The notes under the pieces are model-generated. The model was given only the letters and a program-made list of their open reading frames with translations. It did no database searches and was not told where the DNA came from. The position numbers and the translations under genes were made by a program. 64,000 nucleotides of DNA from Ilumatobacter coccineus YM16-304 (GTDB taxonomy: Bacteria; Actinomycetota; Acidimicrobiia; Acidimicrobiales; Ilumatobacteraceae): assembly GCF_000348785.1 (NCBI RefSeq), contig NC_020520.1, positions 3,596,001-3,660,000 on the forward strand, in the 5' to 3' direction. Position 1 is the stretch's first letter; every line of letters starts with the position of its first letter. This document shows positions 43,567-52,206 of the stretch, piece after piece.

Positions 43567-43634
43567 CGCTACGTGACAGACCGATCCACGTGAGCCGACA
43601 CCCGACAACCAACCCATGCAAGGATGACTGACCG

Positions 43635-44564
43635 ATGAGCTTTCCTGCCCCAGTTCCAACGGTGACCGACGACGACCTGGCTGCGCTCGAAATCGAGATA
43701 CAGACCGCGATCGCGTCGAGGAGCTTCGGGACGCTGAAGGTCATCGGCTACGGCGAGACCGGCGTGGCGGTCGCCCATCCGGCAGAAGAACCGGTCGCCG
43801 TGGTCAAGCGACTCGGCTCGTGCGTCACGCGCGAGGAGATCGACGAGTGGTTCGATTTCCTCCGCGCGTACGAAGACTCGTTGGCACGGTTCGTGGCGAT
43901 CGCCCCCACCGAGAAACGAATCGTCGAAGGAGGTCCCGACGGTCGACTCGTCCCGTTCTTGATCCAACCGTTGTTCTCTCGTTCTCAGCTCGTCGAGAAG
44001 ATCCTGGAGGAGACCGACCCGGTCGTCGATCATCCGATGTTGGTCGCCGTTCGTGATGCAGCGCTCGACGCGCTCGTCGATGGTCGCCAAGTGATCGACT
44101 CGCAACTGTCGAACTTCGCGTGGGATGGAGAGCGACTCGCGCTGTTCGACTGCGGTACGCCGTTCGTCTTTCACGCAGACGGTGAGCCCGACTACCGATT
44201 GGGCGTGTTCAAGAGCGCCTTCCCCGCCGTGCTTCGGCCCGTGGCGGTCAAGGCCGCCGAGAAGGTGATGCGCGACTTCCGCACCCCGAACGGCAATCTG
44301 GCTCACTCAGCGCTCAGTGCTGTCCGCCTCGGACAAGAGCGTTGGCTCGACGCCATCATCGAGACCTTCAACGCCGGAATGGAGCAACGAGGTGTCGGAG
44401 AGCCGCTCGATCGCAAGCACGTGCTCGATCAACTCGACGGCATCCAGCGAGACATGAAGCTCATCAAAGTCGTCGGCCGCGTGAACCGGGCGTACGTCGA
44501 GAAGATCCGACGCAAGACCTACGACTTCTTCATCACCGACAGTTTCACCAAGAAGCTGCTCTGA
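43635..44564 (+). CDS. Uncharacterised 309-aa protein with kinase-like traits
   Basis: I cannot name the family with certainty; it resembles the actinobacterial DUF6206 type. The N-terminal part has YGETGVAVAHPAEEPVAVVKRLGS, like a nucleotide-loop plus VAVVK lysine, and the middle has VIDSQLSNFAWDGERLALFDCGTPF, like a kinase N...D active site. These traits suggest a divergent protein-kinase-like fold; the catalytic HxD is not visible, so it may be a pseudokinase. AAGGATG precedes the start. Confidence 0.6.
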   Translation: MSFPAPVPTVTDDDLAALEIEIQTAIASRSFGTLKVIGYGETGVAVAHPAEEPVAVVKRLGSCVTREEIDEWFDFLRAYEDSLARFVAIAPTEKRIVEGGPDGRLVPFLIQPLFSRSQLVEKILEETDPVVDHPMLVAVRDAALDALVDGRQVIDSQLSNFAWDGERLALFDCGTPFVFHADGEPDYRLGVFKSAFPAVLRPVAVKAAEKVMRDFRTPNGNLAHSALSAVRLGQERWLDAIIETFNAGMEQRGVGEPLDRKHVLDQLDGIQRDMKLIKVVGRVNRAYVEKIRRKTYDFFITDSFTKKLL

Positions 44565-44627
44565 CCGAGGCTGATCGCCTGCGGCCAACCCGTCATCCGA
44601 CTCGAGTGTCCTGCGGGTGCTGAGCGG

Positions 44628-47426
44628 TCACCGACCGGCGGCTGCGGAATCGCCGGCGTTCTCCCTGACGAACTCGGCGATGTCGCGGTGGACCTTCTCG
44701 GCGAGGTGGCTGCCGTCAGCGACCGTGAACCATCCGTGCATGGCGCCGAGATAGTCGCGGTACACCACCGGGACACCTGCTGCACGGAGGGCATCGCGGT
44801 AGCGCACCCCTTCCTGCCGGAAGAGGTCGAACTCTGCGGTCACGATCAACGCAGGAGCGACATCCGCGTGGGAGTCGGCCAACAAGGGAGCGAAGTCGGG
44901 GTCGGTGCGGTCATCGCGGCGCGGCACGTACTGGTCGTAGAACCACTGGATCTCGGCCTTGGTGAGGAATGGCGACGAGAACTCGTCGAGGTACGGCGCC
45001 TCGGCGTCTCCCGAGACGCTCGGGTACAGCAGGACCTGACCGGCGAGTTCGATGTCGTGGTCACGAGCGCGCAGCGCCATGACGGCTGCCAGGTTGGCCC
45101 CAGCGCTGTCTCCGGCGACGGTCAACGAACCTCGCTCGCCACCGAGCTCATCCATGTGCGCTGCGGCCCAGCGAAGCGACGTCCAGGCATCGTCGACGGC
45201 CGCCGGGAAGGGGTCTTCGGGAGCGAGGCGGTACCCGACCGACAAGACGGCGGCGCCGGTCGTCGCCGCGAGCCGGCGCATCGGCGCGTCGTAGTCGTCG
45301 ACCGAACCGACGGTCCACCCACCACCGTGGAAATACACGATGACGTCGCTCGCCGAGGCGCCGTCGACGTAGAGCCGGGCAGGGATCGACCCCTCGGCCG
45401 ATTCGATCTCGATGTCTCGCACCTCTTCGATGGAGGGGCCCGACCGACCGGCCTTGGCGGCAGCGGCGAACCCCTGACGCGCCACGTCGACGCCGAGTTC
45501 TGGCAGGGGTGGGCGGGCGTGCGAGGCCCTGGCCTCGATGATGCGCCGCATCTCAGGGGCCAGCCTGACGTGCACCGACTCGAGCGAACGAACGTGCCGG
45601 TCGTCGTCGGGTGTCGCCTCCAATGCCTTGCCGTCGACGAGGAGGCCGGGAAGGTGTTTCGTCGCACGCCAATCACGGAGGATCTCGAAGAAGTCGAGCG
45701 CCGTGCCGGCGAATTCGTGTTCCCAGAACCCTTTCGCGCCGCCTTCGCCACCTTCGCCGTTGTAGTAGCCGGGGGTGCACGACCCGAGGAAGTCGCGCCT
45801 CGTTTCGACGCCCGACAGGCGAATTCGTTCGACCCAGGCTGCCTCGGCGTCGGCCGTCACCTCGATGACCTGCGCGTCGAGTTCGTGACCGCGGCCGATC
45901 GCGTGCGCGATGTGCTGCGCCTGTTCGTCGAGTGTCTGCGTCAGATTGATGCCGGTGGAGCCCTGGATCGAGCTGGTGAAGAACAGGTTGGGAAAGTCGG
46001 CTGCTTGGATTCCGAAGAACGTGCTGGGTGCGTCGGCCCACTTCTCGGAGAGACGAACGCCGTCGGTGCCGACGATGTCGTAGCCGGAACGGCGGGTGTA
46101 GGTCGTACCGACTTCGAACCCGGTCGCGAAGATGATGCAGTCGACCTCGTAGTGGGCGCCATCGACGACGAAACCGGTCTCGTCGATTCGCTCGACACCT
46201 TGCCCGTTGGTGTCGACGAGGGTCACGTTCTCCCGGTTGAACGTCGGGAGGTACTCGTCGTGGAAGGCCGGCCGCTTGCAGAGCTTGCGATAGTACGGCT
46301 TCAGCATCTCGGCCGTCTCGGGGTCCTCGACGAGCCGCTCGACGCGGTCTCGGATCGATTGCATCGATTCGAAGTCGACCCGCTCCGCAAGCTCGGGGAC
46401 GTCATCGAGCGTCGCTTCGCCGCTGGCGATCTTGGGCACGATGTCGCTCGAGACCCGACGTCGGAGGTCGCACCACATGTCGTCGACGAGATCCTCGGGT
46501 TCGTCTCGCATCGACCACAGTGCCAAGAAGTTGTCGGCTCGGTGGCGCTGCCAGCCCGGTTCGAGCGACGCCACCCACTCGGGATCGGTCGGCTTGTTGT
46601 TGCGCTCATCGACCGCACTCGGTGTGCGCTGCACGACGTAGAGGTGCTCGGCGCCCTCCGCGACGTGAGGGATGCACTGCAGCGCCGTCGCCCCGGTACC
46701 GACCACTGCGACCTTCTTGTCGGCGAGGCGATCGAGTCCTCCGTGCTGATTGCCGCCCGTGTACTCGTAGTCCCAGCGCGACGTGTGGAACATGTGGCCG
46801 CCGAACGTCGTGATGCCCGGGATGCCCGGCAGTTTTGGTCGGTTCAACGGACCGTTGGCCATCACCACGTGCCGTGCTCGCATCGCATCGCCGTTGCTCG
46901 TGTGAACCGTCCACTCCTTTGCGGCCGGATCCCATGCGACTTCGGTGACCTCGGTGGAGAACACCGCCTGGTCGTACAGGTCGAAATGCTGGGCGATGCG
47001 CTCGCAGTGCTGGCGGATCTCGTCGCCGAACGCGTACTTGAGCGACGGCATGTAGCCGGTCTCCTCGAGCAGCGGGAGGTAGATGTAGGACTCGATGTCG
47101 CACTGGACTCCGGGGTAGCGGTTCCAGTACCACGCTCCCCCGACGTTGCTGCCCTTCTCCACGATCCGCAGGTCCGTCACCCCGGCCGCCTTGAGGCGCC
47201 CCGCAACCGTCAGTCCTCCGAAGCCGGCTCCGATGATCACCACCTCGGTCCAGTCGGTGATGGGCTCGGTCCGGGTGCTCCCGTCGGCGTGGGGGTCGGC
47301 CCCGAATTCCTCGAGATCGCCGGCGATCGGCGTGAACTGATCATTGCCGTCTCGGCGGATGCGCTTGTCGCGCTCGGCGTCGTACTTCGCACGCACCTCG
47401 GCGAGCGGGCTGTTCGAGTTGAGCAT
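44628..47426 (-). CDS. Baeyer-Villiger monooxygenase fused to an alpha/beta-hydrolase (esterase)
   Basis: One 932-residue frame with two enzymes. Residues 1-600 are a type I Baeyer-Villiger monooxygenase: FAD motif GAGFGG (66-71), fingerprint F208-x-G-x3-H214-x3-W218-D, NADPH motif GTGATA (243-248). Residues about 620-932 are a hormone-sensitive-lipase-type esterase with HGGGW and nucleophile serine in GDSAGAN (near 773), then Asp in TAEFD and His in AMHGWF. The monooxygenase turns a ketone into an ester that the esterase could split at once. ATG 47426 has AAGGGAA upstream. Confidence 0.9.
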   Translation of the reverse strand: MLNSNSPLAEVRAKYDAERDKRIRRDGNDQFTPIAGDLEEFGADPHADGSTRTEPITDWTEVVIIGAGFGGLTVAGRLKAAGVTDLRIVEKGSNVGGAWYWNRYPGVQCDIESYIYLPLLEETGYMPSLKYAFGDEIRQHCERIAQHFDLYDQAVFSTEVTEVAWDPAAKEWTVHTSNGDAMRARHVVMANGPLNRPKLPGIPGITTFGGHMFHTSRWDYEYTGGNQHGGLDRLADKKVAVVGTGATALQCIPHVAEGAEHLYVVQRTPSAVDERNNKPTDPEWVASLEPGWQRHRADNFLALWSMRDEPEDLVDDMWCDLRRRVSSDIVPKIASGEATLDDVPELAERVDFESMQSIRDRVERLVEDPETAEMLKPYYRKLCKRPAFHDEYLPTFNRENVTLVDTNGQGVERIDETGFVVDGAHYEVDCIIFATGFEVGTTYTRRSGYDIVGTDGVRLSEKWADAPSTFFGIQAADFPNLFFTSSIQGSTGINLTQTLDEQAQHIAHAIGRGHELDAQVIEVTADAEAAWVERIRLSGVETRRDFLGSCTPGYYNGEGGEGGAKGFWEHEFAGTALDFFEILRDWRATKHLPGLLVDGKALEATPDDDRHVRSLESVHVRLAPEMRRIIEARASHARPPLPELGVDVARQGFAAAAKAGRSGPSIEEVRDIEIESAEGSIPARLYVDGASASDVIVYFHGGGWTVGSVDDYDAPMRRLAATTGAAVLSVGYRLAPEDPFPAAVDDAWTSLRWAAAHMDELGGERGSLTVAGDSAGANLAAVMALRARDHDIELAGQVLLYPSVSGDAEAPYLDEFSSPFLTKAEIQWFYDQYVPRRDDRTDPDFAPLLADSHADVAPALIVTAEFDLFRQEGVRYRDALRAAGVPVVYRDYLGAMHGWFTVADGSHLAEKVHRDIAEFVRENAGDSAAAGR

Positions 47427-47498
47427 CGGGAGTTCCCTTCGAGAGAGGAGGCACGGTCGAGCAGGCAGGGACCGGCATGCACGGCCATCTTGACATTT

Positions 47499-47520
47499 TA
47501 TTTGCGTAGATGCAAATAAG
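47499..47520. promoter_or_regulatory. TetR-type operator (TTATTTGC-N6-GCAAATAA)
   Basis: Perfect 8-bp arms with a 6-bp spacer lie between the divergent monooxygenase-esterase and TetR genes. TTGACA at 47491-47496 abuts it, and on the minus strand CAACTT-N17-TAAAAT overlaps it, so binding would block promoters on both sides. Confidence 0.7.
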
Positions 47521-47530
47521 TTGGCCGTGC

Positions 47531-47562
47531 GCTTCCGATGTGGCACGCTTCCGATGTGGCCG
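47531..47562 (+). repeat. 16-bp tandem duplication across the TetR start
   Basis: CGCTTCCGATGTGGCA is followed directly by CGCTTCCGATGTGGCC (15 of 16 identical). Each copy contains an ATG, at 47538 and 47554; only the first is in the TetR frame. Confidence 0.8.
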
Positions 47563-48161
47563 CACGTGCTCGAGCAAGCCAAGCAGAACGGGTTGCGACC
47601 TCCCGCGAGCGCTTGCTCGACGCCGCCGCCACCCTGTTCGTCGAACACGGCTACCACGCCACCACCGCTGCGCTCATCGCCAGTCGAGCCGGCTACAGCC
47701 GCGAGATGGTGAGGGTTCGATTCGGGTCGAAGCTCGGCCTCGCCCAGACCCTCATACGCACCAGCTATCGCCAGAGCCTCGAGATCGAACGCACGAGCGA
47801 CATGACCGGCATCGAGGTGCTGAGCGCCAAAGCGGACCGACTCGCCGAACTCGGCCGAACCGCCCCCATCCGGGTACGCGCGGCGTTCGTCCTCGGCTTC
47901 GAGTCAGCAACCTCGGCTCGCGAACTCGAACCCGAGTTCGGCCCCTGGATGACACTCGTCGAGGCTCACTTCGTCGCCGACGTCGAGCAGGCGATCGCTG
48001 ACGGATCAGCCCGCGACGTCGATGCAAACAAGGCCGGGCAGCTGCTGCTCACCGCCGCCACCGGCGGCGCGTACACCGCGCTTCGATCGGGAGACGCAGC
48101 CGCTGCCGCCGACGCGTTCCGATCAGTTCTCGAACTCATCGCAAACGATCCCGAGTCCTGA
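47538..48161 (+). CDS. TetR-family regulator, divergent from the monooxygenase-esterase
   Basis: A 207-residue TetR protein (helix-turn-helix HATTAALIASRAGYSREMVRVRFGSKLGLAQTLI). It probably represses the monooxygenase-esterase and itself through the palindrome at 47499-47520. The start codon lies in a short tandem duplication, and no clear ribosome binding site precedes it, so a start slightly downstream is possible. Confidence 0.85.
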   Translation: MWHASDVAARARASQAERVATSRERLLDAAATLFVEHGYHATTAALIASRAGYSREMVRVRFGSKLGLAQTLIRTSYRQSLEIERTSDMTGIEVLSAKADRLAELGRTAPIRVRAAFVLGFESATSARELEPEFGPWMTLVEAHFVADVEQAIADGSARDVDANKAGQLLLTAATGGAYTALRSGDAAAAADAFRSVLELIANDPES

Positions 48162-48333
48162 CCAGGTTCCAGCCGCCGCTCCGCGGTCCCTCGGCATCAA
48201 GCGAGTCAATCCGGCTCCGCCTGAGAGAAGAAATCGAGATTTCTGCGCGACTTCCGCAACCGGACGTCGTTAGAGCCCATGTCAACCAAACACCGCTCAC
48301 CAATGAGTGGACCTTCCGAAGGAGCACACCGCC

Positions 48334-48774
48334 ATGGCCACCGCCACCGAAACCCGCACCGACGCCAAGACGAGCAGCGCCGACACCAACACGGGTCTCA
48401 CCCTCGAGACCGACAAGGGCATCACCACCGTCGCCGACGGTGTCGTTGCCAAGCTCGCCGGTCAGGCGGTACGCGAGATCGACGGCGTCGCCGGCATGGG
48501 CAAGTCGTTCCGCCGCCTCCTGGGTCGCGCCAAGCCCGGCCAGGAGTCCCTCGCGCAGGGCGTCAACGTGGAGGTCGGCAAGAAGGAAGCCGCCATCGAC
48601 GTCGTCATCATGGTCCGCTACGGATTCCCGATCCCGACCCTCGCCCAGGAAGTCCGAGAGAACGTGATCGCCCGCGTGGAGAACGGCACCGGCCTGATCG
48701 TCAAGGAAGTCAACATCGAGGTCGACGACATGCTTTTCGACGACGACACCCCCGCCGAATCCCGCGTCCAGTAG
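48334..48774 (+). CDS. Asp23/Gls24 family envelope stress protein
   Basis: A 146-residue alkaline-shock protein of the Asp23 family: ITTVADGVVAKLAGQAVREIDGVAGM, then GVNVEVGKKEAAIDVVIMVRYGFPIP and a C-terminal helix. Asp23 proteins form membrane-tethered clusters and answer cell-wall stress. ATG 48334 follows GAAGGAG. The next three genes encode the membrane anchors usual for this operon type. Confidence 0.9.
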   Translation: MATATETRTDAKTSSADTNTGLTLETDKGITTVADGVVAKLAGQAVREIDGVAGMGKSFRRLLGRAKPGQESLAQGVNVEVGKKEAAIDVVIMVRYGFPIPTLAQEVRENVIARVENGTGLIVKEVNIEVDDMLFDDDTPAESRVQ

Positions 48775-48819
48775 TCCCGGCCGAAATCTCGCTCGACATC
48801 CACTGTCCCTCCTGAACCG

Positions 48820-49383
48820 ATGACCATCGCCTGGTACCGCGCCATCACCCGACTCGTCGGGTTCGCCACGTGCGCGCTGGTGGTGCTCATCGCAGCTCAG
48901 TGGCTCAGCTTGAGTTTCGGCTGGAAGCCAGTCGTCGACACGGACACGGTCGCCACACGAACCGACCGCTTTCGATCGACACTGAGAGAGGGCCCCGCGA
49001 TCCTGATCGCGGTGACCCTCATCATCGGGGGAGTCGTGTTGTTCGTCGCCTGGCTGCTGGCCGGGCGACGAACACGCGACGACGGCACGTTTCGCGTCGG
49101 CACACGTCAACGCCGCCTGCGTATCGACCGCAACACACTCGCGGCCAGCATCGAACGACACCTGGAGCCGATCGACCGACGGGTCGACGCGACCGTCAGC
49201 GTCACGCGCCGCGGTCAGGTCGACCTGCGCCTCGTCACTCCCGACACGTCTGCCACCGGCACCGTGTCAGAGCACACTGCGGCGGTCACCGGCCTCCTGT
49301 CCGAACGCAGCCTCCCTTGCACGCTGCGCAGCGTCGACGTCATCGACGTCCGAAAGCTCAAGTCGCGCCATCGCGCTCGCTGA
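48820..49383 (+). CDS. AmaP/DUF6286-like membrane protein of the Asp23 operon
   Basis: A 187-residue protein with two membrane helices (LVGFATCALVVLIAAQWLSL and AILIAVTLIIGGVVLFVAWLLAG) and a soluble C-terminal domain (residues about 100-187) that has an Asp23-like alternating pattern (RRVDATVSVTRRGQVDLRLVTP). It likely anchors the Asp23 protein to the membrane. It starts 45 bp after Asp23. Confidence 0.7.
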   Translation: MTIAWYRAITRLVGFATCALVVLIAAQWLSLSFGWKPVVDTDTVATRTDRFRSTLREGPAILIAVTLIIGGVVLFVAWLLAGRRTRDDGTFRVGTRQRRLRIDRNTLAASIERHLEPIDRRVDATVSVTRRGQVDLRLVTPDTSATGTVSEHTAAVTGLLSERSLPCTLRSVDVIDVRKLKSRHRAR

Positions 49384-49386
49384 CCC

Positions 49387-49935
49387 ATGACTCTCATCCG
49401 CCGGGCGACACAACTCGCATTCATCGCCGCCGTCACCGCACTCGGCGTGTTCCTCGCGCTCGAAGCCACCGAGGTCGACGGCGACACCTGGCGCGCCAAC
49501 CTCGCCGACACCACGCGCAACCTCTTCGCCCCAGACCGGGCTGCATGGCAGATCGCACTCATCGGCGCCGCGCTGGCCATCGGCGGCATCATCCTCATCG
49601 CTGCCCAACTCGCCCCCGCCCGGAAAGGCACCTCTCGCATGCTCGAAGTCGGATCCAACGAGGACGGCGCTACACACCTCACCGGGCGCGCAACCCTGCG
49701 CTCGGTGGAGCACGAACTCCGCCAGATCGAAGGCGTCACAGGCTCCGCCGCCGTCATGCCCACCGCCAAGAAGATCCACGCCACCATCCGCGTCGACGAT
49801 CGCTGCGATCTCGCCGACATCGAAACCCAAGCCCACGAGCGGCTCGACACCGGCTTCTGGATCAACCTCGGCGTCCCCGACATCGCCATCGCCATCACCG
49901 TCGAATTCGACCCCCGCCCGCCACGCGTCCGCTGA
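49387..49935 (+). CDS. Second AmaP-like membrane protein of the Asp23 operon
   Basis: A 182-residue protein with the same layout as its upstream neighbour: two membrane helices (LAFIAAVTALGVFLALEA and IALIGAALAIGGIILIAAQLA) and a soluble C-terminal domain with VEHELRQIEGVTGSAAVMPTAKKIHATIRV. The two are probably diverged duplicates. It begins 3 bp after the previous stop. Confidence 0.7.
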   Translation: MTLIRRATQLAFIAAVTALGVFLALEATEVDGDTWRANLADTTRNLFAPDRAAWQIALIGAALAIGGIILIAAQLAPARKGTSRMLEVGSNEDGATHLTGRATLRSVEHELRQIEGVTGSAAVMPTAKKIHATIRVDDRCDLADIETQAHERLDTGFWINLGVPDIAIAITVEFDPRPPRVR

Positions 49936-49976
49936 CCGCACCCGAACCAACCGTCACAACCGACTGGAGCCACACC

Positions 49977-50180
49977 GTGGACGAACCCACCAACATCATC
50001 CGCAACACCGGACTCATCGGCGCAGCGCTGGGCGCAATCATTGCCATCGTCTGGGTCGCCTTCGGCGGCCTCGCCGTCCTTCTCGTCCTCGGCCTCGCCC
50101 TCGCCGGCTGGCTCGTCGGCATGATATTCCAACGGCCCGACTTCGTCATCGGTCTGCTCCAACGGCTCCAGCAACGCTGA
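49977..50180 (+). CDS. Small DUF2273-like membrane protein
   Basis: A 67-residue protein starting at GTG 49977 behind CTGGAG. A short polar lead (DEPTNIIRNTG) precedes one or two hydrophobic helices (LIGAALGAIIAIVWVAFGG, LAVLLVLGLALAGWLVGMIF). Small proteins of this type accompany Asp23 and AmaP. The frame continues upstream only as a shadow. Confidence 0.7.
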   Translation: MDEPTNIIRNTGLIGAALGAIIAIVWVAFGGLAVLLVLGLALAGWLVGMIFQRPDFVIGLLQRLQQR

Positions 50181-50278
50181 ACCGGCAGTATCAGACACTG
50201 AGACAACCGCTGCCGACGCCGACAAGGACTCTCACCCACGACCGTGCTCTGGCAGCGTCGGAGGTCGACGCGATGGTG

Positions 50279-51535
50279 TCATCCGTCGCGGACGACGTCT
50301 CGAAACGGCCGGTCCCTGTCGGCTCCTGGTTCGCGTGGCAGCCCGAGGACGTTCTCGCCGATGATGTTGCGTTGGATCTCGTCGGTTCCGCCGGCGATGG
50401 ATTGCGCGACGGTTGACACGAGGACTTCGGCGATGGTCGTGTCGTGAGGTCGACCTGCGTCGGTGATCATGCCGCCCGCGCCCCCGATGAGGGTGTGCAC
50501 GTTCGCGGCGCGGCGCGCCACCTCTGACGCAGCCAACTTGCCGAGCGAGCCCTCGGCACCAGGCGGCCGCCCGAGTAGCCGGGCCGCTCGCGCTCGGGCG
50601 GCGGTCCATTCGTTGACGCGAACGAATGAGATCAGATCGGCGATTGCCTGTCGCACGATCGGACGGTCGGCGACGCCGAGCGTTCTTGCTCGTTCGATCG
50701 CCAGGTCGGCTCGCCCGGCACGCTGCGGATACCAGACGTAGGTGCTGAAGTACTCGTCCGCCTCCGCAGCGGCCTCGGAGATCACGCGTCCTTGCGGAAG
50801 CCCGTCGCGGCCGAACTGCGGTCTGCGCATCGTGGCGAAGCTGCGTTCGTGCGCGAGGGTCGTGCGTGCGATGCGCCATCCTTCGCCGAGGTCACCGACC
50901 TGATTCGATGCGGGGATTTGCGCGTCGGTGAGGAAGACCTCGCTGAACGACGCATAGCCGTTCATCTGGCGGATCGGTCGGACCTCCACGCCGGGCTGGT
51001 TCATCGGCAGGACGAAATACGAGATGCCCTGATGCTTGGGAACATCCCAGTCGGTTCGGGCGACCAGCATGCCGAAGTCCGCGTGGTGCGCGCTCGTGTT
51101 CCACACCTTCTGACCGTTGACGATCCATTCGTCACCGTCCAGGACGGCGGTGGCCTTGAGGCCGGCGAGATCGGATCCGGCAGTTGGCTCGCTGAACAAC
51201 TGGCACCAGGTCAGCTCGCCGGTGAGGGTCGGCCGAAGCACGCGACGTTTGAGCTCGTCGGATGCGTGTGTGGCAAGCGTAGGCGCTGCGAGGTTCATGC
51301 CGCTGCCGAGCGGCGGGCCGACGGCGCCGGCCGCACGTAGCTCGGTGGCCACGACGGTGTCGGCCCAGGCAGGCAGCCCGCGTCCATACCATTCACTCGA
51401 CCAGGACGGCACCGCCCAACCTGATGCAACGAGCCGCTCGCGCCAGTCGAGGAGCCCGATGTCGGGATCCCACGCTTCGGCGAGCCATGCGCTGACCTCG
51501 CTTCGGACCTGATCTGCTGTGGACGGTGAACTCAT
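50279..51535 (-). CDS. Acyl-CoA dehydrogenase
   Basis: A 418-residue FAD dehydrogenase with WCQLFSEPTAGSDLAGLKATAV (FAD site), GQKVWNTSAHHADFGMLVARTD and the C-terminal VAQSIAGGTDEIQRNIIGENVLGLPR. The length and motifs match actinobacterial FadE-type enzymes acting on branched or steroid-derived acyl-CoAs. ATG 51535 overlaps the TetR stop by 4 bp. Confidence 0.92.
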   Translation of the reverse strand: MSSPSTADQVRSEVSAWLAEAWDPDIGLLDWRERLVASGWAVPSWSSEWYGRGLPAWADTVVATELRAAGAVGPPLGSGMNLAAPTLATHASDELKRRVLRPTLTGELTWCQLFSEPTAGSDLAGLKATAVLDGDEWIVNGQKVWNTSAHHADFGMLVARTDWDVPKHQGISYFVLPMNQPGVEVRPIRQMNGYASFSEVFLTDAQIPASNQVGDLGEGWRIARTTLAHERSFATMRRPQFGRDGLPQGRVISEAAAEADEYFSTYVWYPQRAGRADLAIERARTLGVADRPIVRQAIADLISFVRVNEWTAARARAARLLGRPPGAEGSLGKLAASEVARRAANVHTLIGGAGGMITDAGRPHDTTIAEVLVSTVAQSIAGGTDEIQRNIIGENVLGLPREPGADRDRPFRDVVRDG

Positions 51536-52206
51536 GGGGCTACTCCTCGCAGGCCGCACGCTTTGACCCAGATGCGAGTCATGGCTGCAGCGGCTTCGCC
51601 GTGGTCGTGAATGTCGCCGGCGACGTGGTTCCATCGGGCGAAACCGGCGATCATCGCAACCAGTGCGGCGGCGGTGACGGCGGGGTCGACGTCGGGGTCG
51701 GCGTAGCCGTTGGTCTGCCACCGCCGAATCGACGACTCGACGCGAGCGATGTGCCGCTGCCGAGACCTCAGCTGCGCCTGCGCGATCTCAGGATCGTGGC
51801 TGGCGACCTGCTCGGCGAGTTGATAGAGATCGGCGTTGCGTCGAACGAAGTCGAGGTAGTTGCGGTTGGAGCGGTCGAGATTCTCGATCGGGTCGCCGGC
51901 CCGTCGGCGATCGAACTTCACGACGTCGCGGTCGAATTCGTCGTCGATCGTCGCAGCAAGGTGTTTGAAGAGATCGGTCTTCGAGTCGAAGTAGGTGTAG
52001 AAGCTGCCCCGGGCGAGCCCCGCCGCGGCGACGACCAGTTCGACGGTGGTGTCGATGTAGCCGTGCCGAGCGAACACCGTTCTTGCTGCGGTCAACAGCT
52101 TCGCTCGAGTGGCGGCGGCTTTCCGGCCTGGGGTCGCGTTGAGTGCAGTTCGTCGGTCGGCCGAGACGCCGGTCGGTTCGAATCCCCCGCGAGTTCGAGT
52201 TGTCAC
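51532..52206 (-). CDS. TetR-family regulator
   Basis: A 224-residue TetR protein (helix-turn-helix IDTTVELVVAAAGLARGSFYTYFDSKTDLFKHL). GTG 52206 overlaps the stop of the luciferase-like gene and its own stop overlaps the dehydrogenase start, so the three genes form one operon that it probably regulates. Confidence 0.87.
   Translation of the reverse strand: MTTRTRGGFEPTGVSADRRTALNATPGRKAAATRAKLLTAARTVFARHGYIDTTVELVVAAAGLARGSFYTYFDSKTDLFKHLAATIDDEFDRDVVKFDRRRAGDPIENLDRSNRNYLDFVRRNADLYQLAEQVASHDPEIAQAQLRSRQRHIARVESSIRRWQTNGYADPDVDPAVTAAALVAMIAGFARWNHVAGDIHDHGEAAAAMTRIWVKACGLRGVAP

Noticed and set aside
44688-47519. 943-residue plus-strand open frame
   Set aside because: Exactly antisense to the conserved monooxygenase-esterase; no family features, typical high-GC shadow.
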